The position numbers and the translations under genes are program-made. The notes under the pieces were generated by a model. The model was not told the DNA's origin, searched no databases, and saw only the letters and a list, made by a program, of their open reading frames with translations. A DNA stretch of 46,227 bases. It comes from Nostoc sp. KVJ20. GTDB taxonomy: Bacteria; Cyanobacteriota; Cyanobacteriia; Cyanobacteriales; Nostocaceae. Shown in pieces: positions 43,749-46,227 of this stretch. Where the stretch lies: NCBI RefSeq assembly GCF_001712795.1, contig NZ_KV757723.1, positions 1 to 46,227 on the forward strand, written 5' to 3'. Positions within the stretch are counted from its first letter, which is position 1, and each line of letters opens with the position of its first letter.

Positions 43749-44108
43749 ATGAACACTTTAGAGCGAAAGACGGTTCCCATGATTGCAATGACATTAGTGT
43801 CCTTGCTCTCTGCTGTAGGCTCTGCATCAGCAGTGGCAATATCTCAACCTACTCCACCAATTAAGGGCTGCTGGTGTGGGGGCCGATATTTTCCACCAAA
43901 GATATGCCAGGTAATTCGCTGTCCACAAGAGTTAAATTCCATTACCAACAGCGATCAAGGGGGTCTGAATCGACCATTGGGTAACTATCAATTATCACCA
44001 ATTTCTACCGATAAAAACAATCTTGTTGCAGGACGCTATCAAACCCGTGGCCCCGGTGCTGGTATTGGCAGAGGTGCCGATATTAGCAGAGGTGCCGATG
44101 CCGTATAG
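43749..44108 (+). CDS. Small secreted Cys-containing protein
   Basis: About 119 residues from the ATG at 43749. A Sec signal peptide (RKTVPMIAMTLVSLLSAVG, cut near ASA-VA) is followed by a short Cys-rich segment (GCWCGGRYFPPKICQVIRC) and a Gly/Arg/Asn-rich tail. A longer frame from 43677 would place the signal inside the protein, so it is unlikely. The four Cys may form disulfides or bind metal. Regulation is probably shared with the RiPP-like operon through the upstream element. No known family. Confidence 0.6.
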   Translation: MNTLERKTVPMIAMTLVSLLSAVGSASAVAISQPTPPIKGCWCGGRYFPPKICQVIRCPQELNSITNSDQGGLNRPLGNYQLSPISTDKNNLVAGRYQTRGPGAGIGRGADISRGADAV

Positions 44109-44193
44109 CGATTTGCGTTCGCTCAATCTCGTAACGACGAGAGTTTTGCAAACAGTGTACGGGATTAACCAAGAATATTACAGGAGAATAGCC

Positions 44194-44769
44194 ATGTCTG
44201 TTAAAAAGTTTGGTTTTGGCTCATTATGTTTACTGGTTGTCAGTGCAGCTTCTACTAGCTTAATGAGTCAGGCTGGAATTGCTGCAACCTCTCAATCGCT
44301 GTCATATAAGCCATTAAACCAAATAGTCTGCGGTTGCCCACAACCACCAGCGTGGGAAGAAAGCATTAAATCTACTTATCGTCCCCCAATTTACTGCCCT
44401 GATAGCTCACCGTTTGCAAGAACAATAAAACGCACCTGTCCTGACTTTTATAGAACATTCCAAGGTTCTACAACTAATCCAAAAAGTTCAATACTTGCCT
44501 ACGATCCTGATGCAAAAGAAGCGGCAAGCATTGAGAAGGAAGCGGCTCATGGTCATTCTCCGAAAGAAGTTCTGGATGCTGTTAGCAAGGGTATTGATAC
44601 TGGAAATATGCTAGGGGGAATGGCAGCAGGTGCAGCCATTGGAGGACGTATACTAGGAGGTGCTGGTGTCGTAGGTGGCGCGGCGACTGGTGGTGCGGCG
44701 GCGGGTATTCATGGCGCTGTTCAGTCAGGTTATAACTATTGCAAAAGTTGTCATAAGGAATGGCCATAA
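44194..44769 (+). CDS. Secreted protein with Cys pairs and glycine-zipper C-terminus (bacteriocin-like)
   Basis: A 191-aa protein with AGGAG before its ATG and a Sec signal peptide (LCLLVVSAASTSLMSQAG, cut near GIA-AT). The mature N-terminal half has Cys-rich segments (VCGCPQPP, YCPDSS, TCPDFY). Residues about 138-175 are a Gly/Ala zipper (GNMLGGMAAGAAIGG, then GGAGVVGGAATGG), followed by YCKSCHKEWP. Gly-zipper stretches occur in class II bacteriocins and outer-membrane/pore proteins, so membrane insertion is plausible. It follows the secreted protein at 43749 by 85 bp. The terminator-like hairpin at 44797-44817 suggests the operon ends here. Confidence 0.6.
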   Translation: MSVKKFGFGSLCLLVVSAASTSLMSQAGIAATSQSLSYKPLNQIVCGCPQPPAWEESIKSTYRPPIYCPDSSPFARTIKRTCPDFYRTFQGSTTNPKSSILAYDPDAKEAASIEKEAAHGHSPKEVLDAVSKGIDTGNMLGGMAAGAAIGGRILGGAGVVGGAATGGAAAGIHGAVQSGYNYCKSCHKEWP

Positions 44770-44796
44770 TTTGTCAAGAGGACTAAAACTGCGCTG

Positions 44797-44820
44797 AAGC
44801 CTTTAAAAAGTAGGCTTTTA
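44797..44820 (+). terminator. Hairpin after the glycine-zipper gene
   Basis: AAGCCT (44797-44802) pairs with AGGCTT (44812-44817) followed by TTA. The stem is short and the T tract is weak, but it is well placed 28 bp after the stop. Confidence 0.4.
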
Positions 44821-44873
44821 GTTGAATTTACTCTAAAAAGCATTCAGCTTATCGGTATCAATTGACAATAGAT

Positions 44874-44946
44874 TGGTGGGATGATACCTAAAAAGTATTA
44901 CTGGATAGTTGCGACTAGGGAAGTTGTGTTCATCCCACCATTTTTT
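44874..44946 (+). terminator. 11-bp inverted repeat TGGTGGGATGA with T tract
   Basis: Perfect arms at 44874-44884 and 44930-44940 with a 45-nt spacer are followed by TTTTTT. The long loop is unusual for a terminator, and the GGTGGGATGA ends resemble small dispersed repeats. It lies in the 290-bp gap before 45060. Confidence 0.4.
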
Positions 44947-45059
44947 CTTCGGGCTTTAACAGCTAAAAACTTTACCAAACTTAAGCTTTAATACTCTATC
45001 TAGCAACTTTTTCACTTGTAGTATTAAAGCCTCTTTTACTCTTACACAATTAAACAAAT

Positions 45060-45623
45060 ATGTTGTCCTTTTCTTTAGCTAGACTTTTGTCTATATCAAC
45101 TATAGTTTCAGTATTAACTGTTTGCCAAAACGCAGGGGCAATTACTAGAATTGGTAATGCTCAATCTATACAGGAACACACTATTCGGGAAAATTTACAA
45201 GCTGCTAGAGGAATTACCTTCCCTTATCAAAATAGTTCTCACCAACCAGATATATCAAAACGACCCACGCAAAATATTATTATTATTACAACTGGTTCGA
45301 TTCCCAAGGGTGATAGTTTCTCTTTATCTAACAGCAGAATTGTAGGAAAACAGTTGGAAATTGACGTGTCGTATAGTGGTGGATGCAGGCAGCATGATTT
45401 CAATCTGTATTGGAATGGAGCTTATCAAGAATCATTTCCACCACAGGTCAGAATGAAACTGGTACATGATGCGAAAAAAGATACTTGCGAACGATTAATT
45501 ACAGAAACTTTAGTCTTTGACATTCAGAGCCTCCAACCTTCTATCATTCGATTGACTACTAGTTTTGGTGATTCTAAGTCAATTGACTATACTAAGCCAA
45601 GTAAATTTTCATCATTAAGATAA
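45060..45623 (+). CDS. Exported hypothetical protein
   Basis: A 187-aa protein with a Sec signal peptide (LARLLSISTIVSVLTVC, cut near AGA-IT). The mature part has a strand-rich C-terminal half with YSGGCRQHDFNLYW and a second Cys (KDTCERLI), which could form a disulfide and a small beta sandwich. The Gly-Cys-x-x-His pattern recalls NigD-like proteins, but I cannot confirm a family. It may be an accessory or immunity-type protein of the secreted group upstream. Confidence 0.6.
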   Translation: MLSFSLARLLSISTIVSVLTVCQNAGAITRIGNAQSIQEHTIRENLQAARGITFPYQNSSHQPDISKRPTQNIIIITTGSIPKGDSFSLSNSRIVGKQLEIDVSYSGGCRQHDFNLYWNGAYQESFPPQVRMKLVHDAKKDTCERLITETLVFDIQSLQPSIIRLTTSFGDSKSIDYTKPSKFSSLR

Positions 45624-45799
45624 GGCTCTGGCTAAGTTTACAGTAGGTAACTGTAGAACTATTGACGAAATAAAAGCAAGCCATAAGATGTTGGTTTATC
45701 TCAGCATACGCTTGTTACTGTGATTGTGACTCTTCAGTTTTCTTAAGTTATAAAGATTCCACAAATCTAGAAAAAAGTGTAATCGGCAGTTAAGAATGC

Positions 45800-45835
45800 T
45801 TCTACCTCTGCTTAGTTATCATTGCAGAGGTAGAA
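45800..45835 (-). terminator. Perfect 12-bp hairpin after the FinO-like gene
   Basis: TTCTACCTCTGC (45800-45811) and its complement (45824-45835) flank a 12-nt loop. It begins 27 bp after the stop of the minus-strand gene at 45863. There is no clear T tract, but the stem is strong and could stop or stabilise that transcript. The remaining gap 45624-45799 shows nothing else. Confidence 0.5.
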
Positions 45836-45862
45836 ATTTGCTGTTGAATGCTTGAGACACAT

Positions 45863-46189
45863 CTATGAACCTGCACCAGCCTCAGCTACAGCAGCGCCCA
45901 CGTCTGGTTTTACCTCCTTCGCTTTCTTTTCAAAAAGTTGGATTCCTGCGTCAATGATCTCAAAGCCGTTAAGAGTTCGTTGACCCAGCTTTCCCGATAC
46001 AGCCCCAGCCCAGTCTGCAAATTCTGAGGCGCTAGTTTCAGCCTTACGCCAACTTTTTGCATTAACTTGAGCGGTGAAGACTATGCCGTTCTGGTCAGTC
46101 AACTCGATTGCAACTTTCTTGTTCTCGGCTGGTGTAGCTGTTGGCAGTGAGCCACTAAATTTTATTGTCACTTCGCTTTTGGCTTCCAT
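45863..46189 (-). CDS. FinO-like small protein (cyanobacterial family)
   Basis: A 108-aa protein. Its sequence (FTAQVNAKSWRKAETSASEF, then GAVSGKLGQRTLNGFEI and IQLFEKKAK) resembles small Nostoc proteins annotated as fertility-inhibition FinO-like. Strand-rich N-terminus, charged helix and conserved ISGKLG..T.NGF motif fit that group. No true FinO RNA-binding domain is evident, so the name is by family annotation only. The C-terminus is Ala/Gly-rich. It may act in plasmid control or be a general small cyanobacterial protein. The window ends 38 bp upstream of its start. Confidence 0.55.
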   Translation of the reverse strand: MEAKSEVTIKFSGSLPTATPAENKKVAIELTDQNGIVFTAQVNAKSWRKAETSASEFADWAGAVSGKLGQRTLNGFEIIDAGIQLFEKKAKEVKPDVGAAVAEAGAGS

Positions 46190-46227
46190 CGCTTACCCTG
46201 GCTCATCATCAATTTCATTTTCCCGCT

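Noticed and set aside
34826..45765. Similar phrases with GATTCCACAAAT near 34850 and 45755
   Set aside because: Only about 12 bp are identical and the flanks drift, too short to call a repeat pair.

Overview
The window looks like a large plasmid, or a plasmid-derived region, of a filamentous (Nostoc/Anabaena-type) cyanobacterium. The HIP1 octamer GCGATCGC occurs about ten times. The protein families are typical of that group: a primase-helicase with a DUF3854-like domain, HTH+AAA and AAA+WD40 proteins, a long pentapeptide-repeat protein, and a FinO-like small protein. I see no rRNA, tRNA, CRISPR array or intact transposase. Whether the 46 kb is a complete replicon cannot be decided from the sequence.

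Layout. (1) 1-4.2 kb: a repeat-rich control region, a small minus-strand gene, a MOBV relaxase fused to a primase-like/TOPRIM tail, and two phased blocks of 11-bp TGCCAT repeats that resemble a centromere or iteron origin. (2) 4.2-10.1 kb, minus strand: a coupled set of a 96-aa protein, a primase/SF3 helicase and an 84-aa protein, then an SF2 helicase. This is the likely replication module. (3) 10.2-16.2 kb: a 56-aa ribbon-helix-helix (RHH) regulator divergent from a long operon of ParM-like actin, ParR-like adaptor, small membrane and unknown proteins, and a TraD/FtsK-like ATPase. A perfect operator-like palindrome lies over the promoter and an ACGGCA repeat cluster follows the operon. (4) 16.6-26.5 kb: a 2050-aa STAND NTPase with an N-terminal Cap4-like nuclease (Avs-like), a pentapeptide-repeat protein, a tyrosine recombinase and a winged-helix protein. 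(5) 26.8-34.8 kb: an accessory island with a two-gene winged-helix + ATPase/nuclease/HhH system, a GIY-YIG nuclease, a HigBA-type toxin-antitoxin pair, a VapB with broken VapC, a second (ParA/ParB-like) partition locus, an SRPBCC protein, and fragments of hsdR, an RNA-binding-protein gene and an SDR gene. (6) 34.9-46.2 kb: a decayed mobile-element end pair, a putative RiPP cassette (39-aa peptide, E1/ThiF-like enzyme, M50 membrane peptidase, minus strand), divergent HTH-AAA and AAA-WD40 genes, then several small secreted proteins, one with a glycine-zipper and Cys pairs.

How the parts may work together. The relaxase and TraD-like ATPase suggest the element can be mobilised; no full type IV secretion system is visible. 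Two different partition systems (ParM-type and ParA-type) suggest a fused or mosaic plasmid. The strongest candidate for a new system is region 6. A 44-bp upstream element (39/44 identical, similar distance to the start codon) precedes both the putative RiPP operon and the secreted small-protein gene 5.7 kb away, so these loci are probably co-regulated and may form one peptide-production/export/response system. The 192-aa + 600-aa gene pair and the 2050-aa STAND protein are the best candidate defence genes.
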